Source: Seiridium cupressi (Eukaryota; Ascomycota; Sordariomycetes; Amphisphaeriales; Sporocadaceae). Taken from it: a stretch of DNA of 64,000 nt. Under the pieces are notes generated by a model. It was not told the origin of the DNA. It saw only the letters and a program-made list of their open reading frames with translations, and did not search any database. Made by a program: the position numbers and the translations under genes. Of the stretch, positions 23,344-36,788 are shown piece by piece. The stretch's first letter is position 1. Each line of letters opens with the position of its first letter. Location of the stretch: assembly GCA_036674765.1 (NCBI GenBank), contig JARVKI010000009.1:558001-622000 (forward strand), read 5' to 3'.

Positions 23344-24771
23344 ATGGCCGACTCGGATGGCGAGTACCAGGGCGCTTCCGATGACGAGCTGCAGGTCACC
23401 TCCTCACATCGCACACGCGGCAAATCGAAAAAGGACAACCGCAAACCCCAGGCAGCGTGGGAGAACGTAACCCGAACGTGGGACATTGTAGAGGAGAACG
23501 AGGATGGCACGATCAAGCGGGTCGAGACGGCGGAAGCCAAGAAGCGGGCGCGCTTGATGAAGGATACCACGCCGCTGCAACGTGGCATTATACGGCATCT
23601 GGTGCTGGTGCTGGACATGTCCTTTGCCATGGCGGAGAAGGACCTGCTGCCCAGCAGGCACGACCTCAGCATGGCCTATGCCAGGGAGTTTGTGAGGGAG
23701 TACTTTGAGCAAAATCCAATATCGCAGTTGGCCATCATAGCGATGCGGGATGGCATTGCCGTCCGGATAAGCGACATGAGCGGCAACCCCGCCGATCATC
23801 TGGAGAAGCTGGTAGAGTGGACGAAGCAAGAGCCACAAGGAAGCCCGAGTCTACAGAATGCGCTGGAGATGTGTCGGGGCGCCTTATTGTGAGTCGTAAT
23901 CTGCAGTGGAAGGATCATGTCAGGCAGCATCTTACAGACAATCAGTCACACACCGTCGCACGGCACGCGAGAGGTCGTCATCGTCTATGGCGCGCTCATG
24001 TCGAGCGACCCGGGCGACATCCACGAGACCATCAGTGCCGTTATCAAGGACCGGATCCGAGTCTCGGTCGTCGGTATATCGGCCCAGGTGGCCATCTGCG
24101 CCGAGCTTTGCGCGAAGACAAATGGAGGGGACGAGTCAAGCTACAGCATAGCACTGCACGAGCAGCATCTCCGCCAGCTACTCCTAGATGTCACCACACC
24201 CCCAGCAACGAGAGCAACAGAACAGAGCAATGCGAGTCTCCTCATGATGGGCTTCCCCTCGCGGACAATGGCCACGGGCGAGACCATCAACTATTGTGCA
24301 TGTCACAACCGGCCGACACGGGAGGGCTACTCCTGCACACGATGTGGCTCGCGTGTCTGCCGTCTACCCGCCGAATGTCCCGGCTGTGGTCTGACACTCA
24401 TTCTCTCAACCCATCTGGCACGATCGTATCACCATCTTTTCCCGCTGCGGAACTGGATCGACGTGCCATGGGCAGAAGCGGTCAAGTCGAAGGCGTGCTA
24501 TGCTTGTCTGACACCGTTCCCGACGTACGACAAGAAAGTAATAGACCAGCATGGTGCGCCCATAGGCTTAAGCGAGTCGGGAAGATATGCGTGCGAGGTA
24601 TGCGGAAACCATTTCTGCATTGATTGCGATTTATTTGCGCACGAGGTGCTGCACAACTGCCCCGGGTGCCAGAGCGACACGAGGAGTATGAATATACCAA
24701 ATGAGGTACTTGACACCAATGGGAACGCAAACGGGTACACCAACGGCACCGCCATGGAGGTGAATCCGTAA
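23344..24771 (+). CDS. SSL1: TFIIH core subunit Ssl1 (p44)
   Basis: Two exons, 23344-23888 and 23946-24771, give 456 residues. Ssl1/p44 is a core subunit of transcription and repair factor TFIIH; it binds and stimulates the XPD/Rad3 helicase in promoter opening and nucleotide excision repair. The order is an acidic N-terminus, the conserved WENVTRTWDIVEENEDG block, a vWA-like domain from about residue 80 (RHLVLVLDMSFAMAEKD, VVIVYGALMSSDPGDIH) and a C-terminal zinc region. The zinc region has CTRCGSRVC.. CPGCGLTL followed by a RING-like C4 module (CYAC..., CEVCGNHFCIDCD, CPGC). The intron has a GTGAGT donor and an ATCAG acceptor. The frame is open upstream to 23260, but MADSDGEYQG is the natural start. 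Confidence 0.96.
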
Positions 24772-25304
24772 TGACAACCGAAGACAAACCGGAAATGAGA
24801 GTCTCCCATGGCACGGGCGGAATTTGGAAAAGCATAGAACAGGCGTTTGGCATGGGATCTCAGTATTATCTGGGCAACCCGATCACAGGGTAGTCGAGAT
24901 TGCTCTCTCAGGTCTCTACTTGGGCGGCGCCCTATATACTTCATGTAGCATTATGACGATGATCAACGAGAGCCACTTTTCTTAAAGCAATTTTGCATGC
25001 TGGTCTCACAGGGCTAGTCGTGGAATCGTAATGGTGAATTTATGAATGACTATTGTACCTAATCCCGTTCAGATCGACTACCACTAGGAAAATGCTTAGG
25101 GCGCCGAAATATAGCTAATTGGCTCCCCCGGACTGTACAATGCACAGTAAGCAAAAAGCAACCTGTAACCCATGATCATGTCCGCCTACAAACATCCTCA
25201 TAACACAAGACTAAATGAGAACAACGCTTTTCCATCCTGCGTTTCGCAGCTGGGTTATCTGGTATCATACGCCAAGTCCCTATGCCCGCACATTTCTTCT
25301 CCCT
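24772..25304. other. Convergent 3' intergenic region
   Basis: About 530 bases between the stop codons of SSL1 (plus) and HPPD (minus). Nothing beyond the presumed 3' UTRs is visible. Confidence 0.5.
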
Positions 25305-27327
<2,023 letters not shown>

Positions 27328-28119
27328 ATGGGCAGCATTTCACTGACACGACGCGACGAGAATGTCCTCGAGAAGATTAAGGATCCGGAGTCGAACCCTC
27401 TGACTGCGGTCATTGTCGATTCGTCCTTGCCGAAGGACCCAAATACAACAGACTTGGGTGTGTACGAGCGGGTCACCAAACGGGAAAAAGAGATCATCAT
27501 GTCGATGCAGCAAATTGAGATGCAACTGGCTGGCCTGAAAGTGGCAACAACCGCATCCAGCCCCATTGAGGAATATCAAACGTGCGTTTCCAACCTCGGG
27601 GAGCTCATCTCAGATTTCCCGAGATATGCAAGTGCTCGCAACAATAGGGCCCAAGCGATGAGACGGCTCTACGGGGACACTCTCTTGTTAGAGACATCAG
27701 ATCCACGAGCTCTCATTCAAGACGCCAATGAGGACGATAGAGTCCAAGCCGCCCTGACGCTGCTGGGTGATCTAGATGAAGCTATCTCCCTGCTCACTCC
27801 CAAGAATCTCTTCGGTCCTATCTCTCCGGTGGCTGGGAAAACCCTGTCCTTGGCGCACACCCAAAGAGCAGCAGTATATCATACGACCGCGAAGTCGTTT
27901 TCGGTTGGGCGCCAGAGTCTAGCAGATAGAAAGGAACTGGGTTGGAGCAAGGTCGATTTCGAGACGGCAGCATCCAGGGATTTTGCGCTGGGCGGAAGGT
28001 ACGGAAATGAAATTGCGAAAGGGTTGGCCGTTGCGACGAATCCCACAGCCAAGTTATGTGGCCAGATGGTGAGAGAGGCGATGAAGAAAGAGTACGGTCC
28101 AGCGTTTGAGGGTTTTTGA
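27328..28119 (+). CDS. TTC36-like tetratricopeptide repeat protein
   Basis: Intronless, 263 residues. The TPR-like region has YASARNNRAQAMRRLYGD and LGDLDEAISLL, then LAHTQRAAVYH and a helix pair SKVDFETAASRDFALGGRYG. The end, NPTAKLCGQMVREAMKKEYG, matches the hallmark C-terminus of animal TTC36 (NPYAxLCNxML..). The insert between repeats (about residues 110-145) is longer than in animals. TTC36 in mammals binds HPD and protects it from ubiquitination; its loss causes tyrosinaemia. Here the gene is head-to-head with the HPPD gene, which makes the same partnership likely in this fungus. The TTC36 family call is firm from motifs; the function is inference. The first ATG (MGSISLTRRDENVLEKI) is the natural start. 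Confidence 0.85.
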   Translation: MGSISLTRRDENVLEKIKDPESNPLTAVIVDSSLPKDPNTTDLGVYERVTKREKEIIMSMQQIEMQLAGLKVATTASSPIEEYQTCVSNLGELISDFPRYASARNNRAQAMRRLYGDTLLLETSDPRALIQDANEDDRVQAALTLLGDLDEAISLLTPKNLFGPISPVAGKTLSLAHTQRAAVYHTTAKSFSVGRQSLADRKELGWSKVDFETAASRDFALGGRYGNEIAKGLAVATNPTAKLCGQMVREAMKKEYGPAFEGF

Positions 28120-28381
28120 TCCCACCCCTTGATGAGCATGGCAACAGGCACGAAGCCGAGCCGTATAGTGATACCACCCTGAGCAATAATTGAATCGCAA
28201 ATTGCCTTGATACCATCTTTACCAAACCTTTCAATCGAAGGATATGGCAGAACTCTCGCCGTTCATCATCACCTGTCAAGATCACACGTAGAAGGGATCG
28301 TCTCTTCCTGTAATATATGGCATTCCCAATAACATACGTGGCTGTCCAACTGCAAGCCCCTGACTGAGACAGGCAACCATA

Positions 28382-28613
28382 CTAAGCGGCCTTCTTGCTT
28401 AGACCAAGACGTCTACATAATGATAAGTATGCGTTCAACATTGCGTACCCGGGACACAAACACATACCTCTTCGCAGACTCTATGGTTTGCTCGGTCGTT
28501 TGGCCCTTCTCCTTCTCTTCGCGGTTGATTCGCGTGGCAGCGGCACCAAGTCCAATGACGACGGCAAAGATGGGATCTGCTACCCGCGAAATGATGTAAG
28601 TAGCAGGCGCCAT
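28382..28613 (-). CDS. Small membrane protein, Nce101-like
   Basis: Two exons (28468-28613 and 28382-28412) joined by an intron with a GTATGT donor and a TATGTAG acceptor give 58 residues: MAPATYIISRVADPIFAVV... ending RRLGLSKKAA. One hydrophobic segment (ADPIFAVVIGLGAAATRI) follows an N-terminal YIISRVADP, matching the Nce101 pattern (YLLGKFSDPLLA in yeast). Yeast Nce101 was named for a role in export of proteins lacking signal peptides, but its biochemical role is unclear. The second exon carries only ten codons including the stop. It shares a 425-base divergent upstream region with the eL27 gene. Confidence 0.75.
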
Positions 28614-29038
28614 TGTTGTGCCTGTGGAACGATGAGACGATAGAGCCGGGCTATTTGACGCGACAGGTTATAGATAAGCAATTGGGTGGGCAGGACGGTC
28701 ATTGAGTCTGAATGGCAGGATCCGAAGTCGCTCTACGCGGAGGTTGAACAACTTGCTGCAGACTCCCAATTGCAAGCACGGACAGGAGCGGCGCACGAGC
28801 CACCCAACATTTCCTCTCAAATTCCGCCTCGATTGCAGGTCCCGCCAGCAGCCAGCAGACCCGTTCTCCACTTTTTCGGGTCTTTCTCGCTTAGGTTCCT
28901 GCCCACACAATTCGAAAAATTGCAATTGAACTTTTTGAGAGAAGGAGACGACATCACATCCGCCCGATTCCCACGCTCAACGCTACGTTTACTAACCCAC
29001 AACAGCTTCATATTGACCCTTCGGCAAACGACGTCAAG
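28614..29038. promoter_or_regulatory. Bidirectional promoter of the Nce101-like and eL27 genes
   Basis: 425 bases lie between divergent start codons. The half nearer eL27 should contain its pyrimidine-rich start region and 5' UTR. A 118-codon open frame that crosses the eL27 start is leader sequence, not a gene. Confidence 0.5.
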
Positions 29039-29726
29039 ATGAAGTTCCTCAAGGTCGGCAGAGTCGCCATCATCACCCGCGGCAGATACGCCGGTAAGAA
29101 GGTACGTTGTCGATGAGTGTGAGCTTGGTTTGGAGGGGGGAGCCAAAATTGAAAGACACCATCACCACCATCGTCAACCCGACATGCCTCGCAACCCGAT
29201 CGCGATGTCCTCGGTTATCGATATGCCCCGGTGTTTCTCGAAACCAAGTTGTGTGGGATTTGTTTCTTGGAGGAACAGGAATGCTGATTGTGTCCCTCTC
29301 TGCAGGTTGTGATCATCCAGCCCATCGACTCTGGCAACAAGTCGCACCCCTACGGCCACGCCATCGTCGCCGGCATTGAACGATACCCTTCCAAGATCAC
29401 CCGCCGCATGTCCAAGACCCGCCAGGAGAAGCGCTCCAAGATCAAGCCTTTCATCAAGGTCATCAACTACAACCACTTGATGCCCACTCGTTACACTTTG
29501 GAACTCGAGGGCCTGAAGGGTGCTATCACAAACGACACCTTCAAGGAGGTTACGCAGCGGGAGGACGCCAAGAAGAATGTCAAGAAGGTGTTGGAGGAGC
29601 GCTACACCAGCGGCAAGAACCGATGGTTCTTCACCCCTCTGAGTATGTTGACCTCTGTCCGCCAGTCGAACCCGCTTCGGCATTGCCTCCGAGAGTAGAG
29701 TGCTAACTCCAGCTGCAGAATTCTAA
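29039..29726 (+). CDS. RPL27: 60S ribosomal protein eL27
   Basis: Exons 29039-29101, 29306-29642 and 29719-29726 give 135 residues, the standard eL27 length. The protein is a structural part of the large cytosolic ribosomal subunit. Conserved features are MKFLKVGRVAIITRGRYAGKK (KOW motif), VVIIQPIDSGNKSHPYGHA, GIERYPSKITRRMSK, KPFIKVINYNHLMPTRYTL and the end NRWFFTPLKF. The first intron is long (204 bases) for this locus and sits after codon 21, a common position in ribosomal protein genes. The last exon is only 8 nt: two bases of a Lys codon, Phe and the stop. Confidence 0.97.
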
Positions 29727-32520
29727 GCTCATTTCCTCGTTACGCGTTCTCATGTCGTTCGGTTCAGGGGTTAACGGACTGGGATGTAAATCTTGCATCA
29801 TAAATCAGGCATTAGGAGCCCATAGGGAATTGCTATGAATTGACACAAAAAGTCACGACCACACGATGTCTTACGATCTGTGATACCAAGTGACTGCTCC
29901 TTGGGGTTCTGGTGATGAGGGAACATGGTGGGATCGATCTCACCTCGAAAAGCTGGGTCGAGTCCTTTGGGGGAAGAATTGCGAGCATAGTCATTCTGGC
30001 GTTCTAAACCGTAGGGCAATAACGTTACGGTGGTTACAGTCAGCCTCCAAAAACAAGCAGGTCTACTGGTAGCCTTCCATTCTTAACAGACAGAGGTGAA
30101 TGATTGAATGTGATCACAGCTGCCCTACTTAGAAACTTGACACATTAAAGCCGTCGTTCGCAGGTACGGTTTGAATCGTTTGGCATTAGGGGTATTGCGA
30201 ATGCTCTTCCTTACCTAGTAATTCTCGGTTACTCCCGCCAAATTCAACGATTTCCATCAACGAAACTCAGTAGACGAGTTTTCAAGCTTCATTTAGAGCT
30301 GACTTCCTCAATATGACAACTGCCAATGATCGGCAATACACTATAGTTTTAACATGGCAATATTCCAGTATACTGTACCCACGATCAAAACGTTGGGATA
30401 GTGCAGAAGCGCCGCGCCATTCGTTACCTTACTGCCGTAATAGAACCCGGGAGTTCGTGTCATGTCATGTCAATCGTTTGTGGGTTCAAAGCATGTTCTC
30501 TTTGCTACGTAGTAGTCCTCGATTCTCTAGCATTGCGCAAAACTCTGCTACCCGAGTAGATACGGCTAGAATGTCTAGATCATGCTGCTGGCGGTTCCGT
30601 TGTCTCGTTCCTCTTGAATCAAACGTTGTGATATCTTAGCAGATTCCATTATTAGTAATAGTTTGGTTGAAAGCTTACGTAATTTTGAGCGAAGTGGCGG
30701 ATACTCTGAACTATGCGGTTGCTAAATGGATGTAAAAGCTCAGAATATATCGATCCATCACCTTTGCGATTTGTATTTTCTAGCAAAAAATTGATGACAT
30801 TCCCGTTCTGATGGCTCACTGGCACCTATGAAGAGCGTTTCATGCGGTTAGATGGAGCTCGAACTGTCTTTGTGTATGATACCCCCTTGGCCCTCCAAGA
30901 GGCAAGCCTGGCATCAGAACTTCAAGGTCTGAATCCTGACCACGCATACCTTGCCAGACGTGCGAGGGTGTACAGGAATGGTGTAAGGCACAGACACCAG
31001 TTGTCCGCAAAGCTGACGTCCTAATGTGTTAGTCCTATAATAAAACTCACATCAGCTGCGCATGTGGAAATGCATGCATTGAAGCGTCGAATATCTTGTG
31101 GTAACACTAGACGAAGTTTCCTGCTTGTCGGCCATTCAGATGACGGACACCATCGTGCTCACTTTCGATGTGGGTGATATATGTTAAGACATTTAAGAAG
31201 ATAAAGCCAGATGTTATACTTGGACAGAGTCCGAGGCTTATCCCCCATTCGTGAGCATATGGCGTGAAACCATGGGTCGAAAGGATAATCCACCATTCCC
31301 ACCAGCCGTCGGATGGATTGTATACTTTGAAGGAAGAAAGAGGAAAAAAAAAAAAAAGAGGCCCCTGCAGAGACAGTAATGGGTGTTTGTCCGGTCGAGA
31401 ATGACAAAGGGGAAAACACATAAAAGTAGACGTGGGTAGCTAAGACTAAGACAGCCGTAGAAAGCAAGAATATTTTCAACCACCAAAAGTAAACCCGAAC
31501 AACTACAAATCATAGTTGTTTTGCTCAGCATTACCAGAGACTTACACAATCTCAAAACGTCGAAAACCAGAATTACGTACTCCGAAGATAGCAAGAAAAG
31601 CATTCTCACCAGTCGTGTCCGAAACACACAAAACTGCGCACAACTTGCCGGACGGGCTTAAAACGACCGGGCCTAGCCAGGTGTACGCCACAAACTCTAC
31701 CATACTCTGGCAAAGTCAGACAGACTCAGACTAGAAGACCTTGCCTCGCCTATATCTTCGTAGTAAGGGAGAAGTCTTGACATCAAAGTGCAGTATGGTT
31801 GTTTCCCAAGAGCGGACCTGCCCACCACTTTACCACCACACGGACATCCGTGATAAGCTTAAACCTGCAGTGGTCGCATTTCTATGTATGCACGACTGGG
31901 CATCGTAGCCTTGCATACCGACCCAAGTCCGACCTTGGCGGCTCGGCACGTTCTGATTTGCTTGCTTCCAAGCTAAGCAACGAGACTGAGCCCACATATG
32001 GGCCGAAGGGGAATGGCTAACTCGTTGTCCACAGACACTTGTGGAGACACGACACAGACGATAGAACCGGAAGTACTGCTTCATCATATATTTCATACAC
32101 ATCTAACGCTGTCTAAATATCACATATCATCTAGAGTGTGCGACGAGCTTAACGTCTTGTTATGACGTACGCCATACAGTGCTCTGCTGGATCTGTGGCC
32201 GTACAGACAACGGTCCCCGCATGCTGCCTTCTAGCCAATTATGTGGTTCTACCATGCCTGCTGCGAATACATACCAGTCTCCGACCCAAGAGAAAGCCTG
32301 AACCGAGGATGCGGAATGAGCGAGAAAACTGGTGAAAAAAAGTCATAGAAATATCAGGAAACGCCTTGCCCGCAGTCTTCCGCCAAACGGCAATGCGTAG
32401 CCATGTCTACCTGGCGCGCGGCTCACGGCGCGAGATTCCCCAGCACGAACTCCATCCAACCTAGAAAATCACAAAAGGCTTCTGTTCCATAAATGAGCCC
32501 GATCTTTCATCCATTTTGTC
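29727..32520. other. Convergent intergenic region without a supported gene
   Basis: About 2.8 kb between the stops of eL27 (plus) and the nucleotide-sugar transporter (minus). Open frames are short and lack domains. It contains an A14 tract at 31344-31357. Confidence 0.5.
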
Positions 32521-33903
32521 TTATGAGCCGATACCATACTTGGCAGCAGTCTCGCTCAAGTATGGGGCGTAATCAGCAGCGTAACTTGGGGCCAAGCCGC
32601 CGAAAAGAACAAAGATGAGGAACAAAGCGCCGACGATGACAATGACCTTGCGAAGAACCGGGCGATTGGCACCGAACTCGGCCCACTGGCGAGCACCCTC
32701 GCCGGCATAGCCCTTGATCGCGTCGAGTCCGAGTTTGTAGTAGACCATACCGCACAGCGCAATGGCGTAGCCGAAAGCCTGGAGACCGGAGATTGGGGTA
32801 CCCCAGATCATCATGGAAGCAGCGACAAGAAGGATATCCTTGAGAACACCGCAAAGTGTCATGACGAGAGATGAAGTCTTGCCAATCTGCAATTTGTTAG
32901 AGAATTTTTTATAGATCAGCCGTAATTTTCACTCACCAAAAATACAACAGAGACGTTGAGAAGGAATGCGCAAAGACCGTTGAGGAAGAACGTAGAAAGT
33001 CCGACGTGGTAGACCTCGGGCATGGTCACCTTGGGAACTTCCCAGAGGAGCGCAACGACACCATTCATGACCGCGCAGACGGGAGCGAAGTAGTACAGAG
33101 ACACGAGGGGGTCCATCTTGTACTCAGCAGAGCTCAGCAGGGCCTGCACCAAGTTCAAGCGGATAGCCTCGAAGATGATACCACCAATCTGGTAGAGGAA
33201 ACCAATCCAGACAAACTTGATTTCACCAAAGGAGGCAACGATGACACCGACAACGATGGCCGAGACATTCATAAGCACCTTCATGTTAGGAGCGGCAATG
33301 CCCATAGTCCAAGAAGAGAGGAGCACGGCGACCGGGGTAGTGGCCTTGAGCATCTGAATGAAGGCGACACTGAGGTACAGGTAGGTCAGGTTGCCGCAGA
33401 TCAAACTCAAGCTGAAGAACAGGCCAATGGGGACAATTGCGCGAAGGTAGACACGGCCAGTCATCTTGACGGTCTTGCGACCATCAAGTAGCGAAGTATA
33501 GCGAGCCATGAGCTGGGTCGCAACGGTTGCGAAGGTCAAATGGTAGGTAGTCAAGATGACGGGGTAGCCTGTGAAAACGCTTGTCTCAGTATATGATATT
33601 CTCACGATCGTGGTTCGGCGGTGGGCTTCTTACGGAACTCCATTGTGTCCAGAATCCACTTGTTGAACAGAATAACGGAGGAGGAAAGGCCAATCCATGT
33701 CCTGTAGTTATGACAATGATTAGTTCGTCGTCTTGCGAACTGCAGAGTTGGACATAAGCATCGACGTACGCAACATAGAAAGCTGGATGCAGGGCAGCCT
33801 TCGGGGGCTCACTCTTCTGCGCCTCTGGGTTGACGGTGGGCAGAATGGTGCCCTCCGGGCGAGCAACCTCGCCCGAGACTCTGGTCTTCTCTTCGGAGCT
33901 CAT
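32521..33903 (-). CDS. ugtA: TPT/DMT nucleotide-sugar transporter, probable Golgi UDP-galactofuranose transporter
   Basis: Exons 33770-33903, 33634-33701, 32937-33568 and 32521-32886 give 399 residues with consistent phases. After a cytosolic N-terminus (MSSEEKTRVSGEVARPEGTI), about ten TM segments follow. TPT-family signatures are SSSVILFNKWILDTMEF, RYPVILTTYHLTFAT, LSVAFIQMLKATTPVAVLL, GEIKFVWIGFLYQ and IGKTSSLVMTLCGVLKDILLV. The nearest gene upstream, pointing the other way, is UDP-galactopyranose mutase. In Aspergillus the UDP-Galf transporter (UgtA/GlfB) is a gene of this family next to the mutase, so I assign that role from family plus context. It would carry UDP-Galf from cytosol to Golgi for galactomannan and glycoprotein synthesis. 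The substrate itself cannot be read from motifs. Confidence 0.85.
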
Positions 33904-36205
33904 CTTTGCCGGCTGCGTATTGTTGTGTGATTATGGTGCGTGTGTGCGAAAGAGCTTAGCTTGCTGTTGCGCAAAGGCAGCTGGTCGAAGAAGAGAAGAT
34001 AGAAGATTTCTGTAGCGTGTAGGTAACGAGTGACAGCGGCCAAGCCAGCTAAGACCAATTAAAGACTTTTTGTGGAGTCAATGGGGTTTAGGAGGAGTCG
34101 AGAATCGGAGGGGAGTCGAGACAGTGTTGCATCGAGGGGTAGTTCTCTGTCCGGGGAAATCACTTTCAAAGAAAGCGAGGCTGGATCGAGAGTCGACGAG
34201 GGAGAAAAGAAGAGCAGGACGGTTGCGTGTGCAGAAGCGGCATGGAGAAGAGAAAAGAGAAGGACAAGCAAGTAGATTATGCCGGCCGAAGGGGTGTCAA
34301 TGGTTTTCAAATTAGGCGTTGGTCGTGCATATCGTTGCGCTGCTGGAGGCGCGTTCCCTGGCACAAAGAGCAAAAGGGGGGCCGGGACCTTTGCTGTGCC
34401 CCACACCCGCGCTAGCCTATCAGTGAGCCAGGCTTCCGGCTTTCGCAAGCACCTTCAGCTGTTAGAGCCAGCTTGTCCCCTAGACGGCCGGATTGTCAGG
34501 GGAAAAGGCACTACGGCGCCTACCCACCAGGCCACTGATGATGATTTCATGATACCCGAAGGATCAGCAGCTCCTACACCAACTTGAAGGTGGCTGTGTG
34601 AAATTTCCTGATAGTTCGGCCCATTTAGTGTGCGACACATTCAGTCTTCCGTCCTAGGGCTCCATATGTTCTGGCAAATACGCTCTTTTTAGTTTGTACA
34701 CCCTGCTATTGACAGTCCTTTTTGCAATACGTAGAATCTTCGTCCAGGTAAGCTAGTCTGCTTGGTGGAGCAATAGGTTACTGTAGTTCAGCTTATATTG
34801 CATACATACTCAAGCACCCCAGCAGTTATTAGTAGCTTGCCATAGCTAGGCATGCCGCATGCAGAAGCAAATACTCTGGAAATGAATTACAGCTGGCGTG
34901 ACCATCGCTTAAACCACAGCAGATCCCAAAGTCAAACTCAACATTTCGAGCATCTACGCTTAAATGAGATTCCAAACAGGTACTTGGGACAGCATCAACG
35001 TGTATTTGGGTGCCACTGCCCTATGAGTTATCATCTTGTCTAATTTATCCACAATTGCCCCCGAGTCCTCTTCCTTTCCCACGACCGGGTCTGGACGTTA
35101 GGACATTTTACTTTAAATGAATACCGTGACAGCCATATAACCATCCCTCTATGCTCGGGTCCCGTGTATCGGAGGTCAAACACCGGGAAACCTTGAATGG
35201 CGATATCACTTTCCCGGCTGATTCATTAAGCCGGGAGAGAACTTACATCTGCCTTCCTTCCCCTAATTGGGAATTTATATGCACGACTTCCTGTTCAACA
35301 GCCCCTGCCTGTCTGGATTCGGAATATGCAGCGAGATGGCGTGCAGCCGTGATACTCTTGCTAAGATTCGCCTTGCCGATAGTAATTTGAGGCTGCAGAA
35401 TCGCGTTGCAGGCGGACGGATACGGTCCAGGATATCCATGAAGGCGAGCCATATCGTATCTCGATAAGCCTTTAACCTTGTTCACCGTGAGACGAGAACT
35501 GGCCCAGAAGGACCGGCCCGAATTTCATTGATCAGATTATAGTCGCCGCCGAGGTGCCGCGGTATGGCGGAATGTTGCGGCTCTGGACTGTCTGGATCTA
35601 GCACCGCCTGCAATCCTCGAGCCGTTGTTTGTGCAGCATGAAACATGTAGTTAGGCGCGCTGTCATATTTCGGTAGTTCCAACTACAAAAGGCTGCCCAG
35701 CAAACCAGTTTCCTTTACACCTACCATGCATTACGGGGTGGCTTAGGTAGTATGACTGGCTTTACGAGCGATAGGACTCAGTGCGTAGACTGACAGAGGA
35801 GAGATGCGTTCCCGACCTTCACCTTGATCGCTGCCAGCGGCGACTCGGCTACGTTGCATATACGACTTGTACACATGTTCACTTTCGTCAACCTAGCCAC
35901 CAACCTGGATCTGGTGCTCCACGCAATCGTCGACGGCGACAGGCAAGCTCATGTAATGCGGCCAGGGCAAGGATGTCTGCTGCACTAGAAGCTCTGCCTT
36001 GTTCCTCCAAAACCGGCTGTCTCGCTTCAAGCAGCCGGATCCAGCATGACGGATTACGAGACATGATTCAGCGTGGTCAGAAACGCCGCATTCGTAATTG
36101 GGGTATATTTATAGCAACCTCGCTGAAATCGTGCTAAGAGAGCGGGAGGATCGTGAGCTACTGTTGCCAAAGCGTTGGGGGACGATTAGCTAAGGGGCTG
36201 ATTTA

Positions 36206-36239
36206 AAAGTGTCCCGTTCTGCGGGAGAACAGACACTTT
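36206..36239. repeat. Two-tier inverted repeat (hairpin)
   Basis: Arms AAAGTGTC (36206-36213) and GACACTTT (36232-36239) are perfectly complementary. Inside them a second pair, GTTCT and AGAAC, closes a GCGGG loop. The layout could fold as RNA or DNA. Function is unknown. Confidence 0.75.
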
Positions 36240-36770
36240 CTTTTCAGGACCGTTTGGAAGCCTCATTGAGATGGGCATCAACTTGAGACAATAGCTTGGC
36301 AGCTCTTGCCAATCCTCATGTAGATCTAATGTGTTTGAGGGATTAGCATTGCGCAAGCAGCCTCACTGCCTCAAAGGTATTGCGGACCCGACTAAGTGAC
36401 AACCTGTCATTTGGTGAGTGTGGGCCGGAGATCAACATTAAGCCCATGGGTCACAGCTTGTAATCCCGCCAACCAACTAGTCTAGCAGGTAGAATTCGAC
36501 GAGGGATGTATCGTAGAAATGTCTCTTTGCTAAGTGTAAGTATTGGGTAAGGGTATGGGCCAAATGCATTGCAATCAAGGCAGCACGCTTGACTGAGTGA
36601 GATTATTTCCCCCCCTATCGAAATGAAACAGTCAGTCAAGACCCATTCTGGTGACGAGTCGCGTTCTGCGGGTTTCGAGTAATTGCGAATGCTACAGCGC
36701 ACAACAGCGTAGTACTAGCGTCCATATCAATGCTAAGTAGATGGTGTGCTGATAATACCGAGTCTAGCGG

Positions 36771-36788
36771 CAAAACCTGAAGGTTTTG
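36771..36788. repeat. Tight inverted repeat
   Basis: CAAAACCT and AGGTTTTG are complementary and separated by only two bases. It lies in the ugtA-ugmA intergenic region, about 530 bases from the larger hairpin. Confidence 0.7.

Noticed and set aside
28686..29042. 118-codon frame overlapping the eL27 start
   Set aside because: It lies in the leader/promoter of eL27, in another frame, with no domain.
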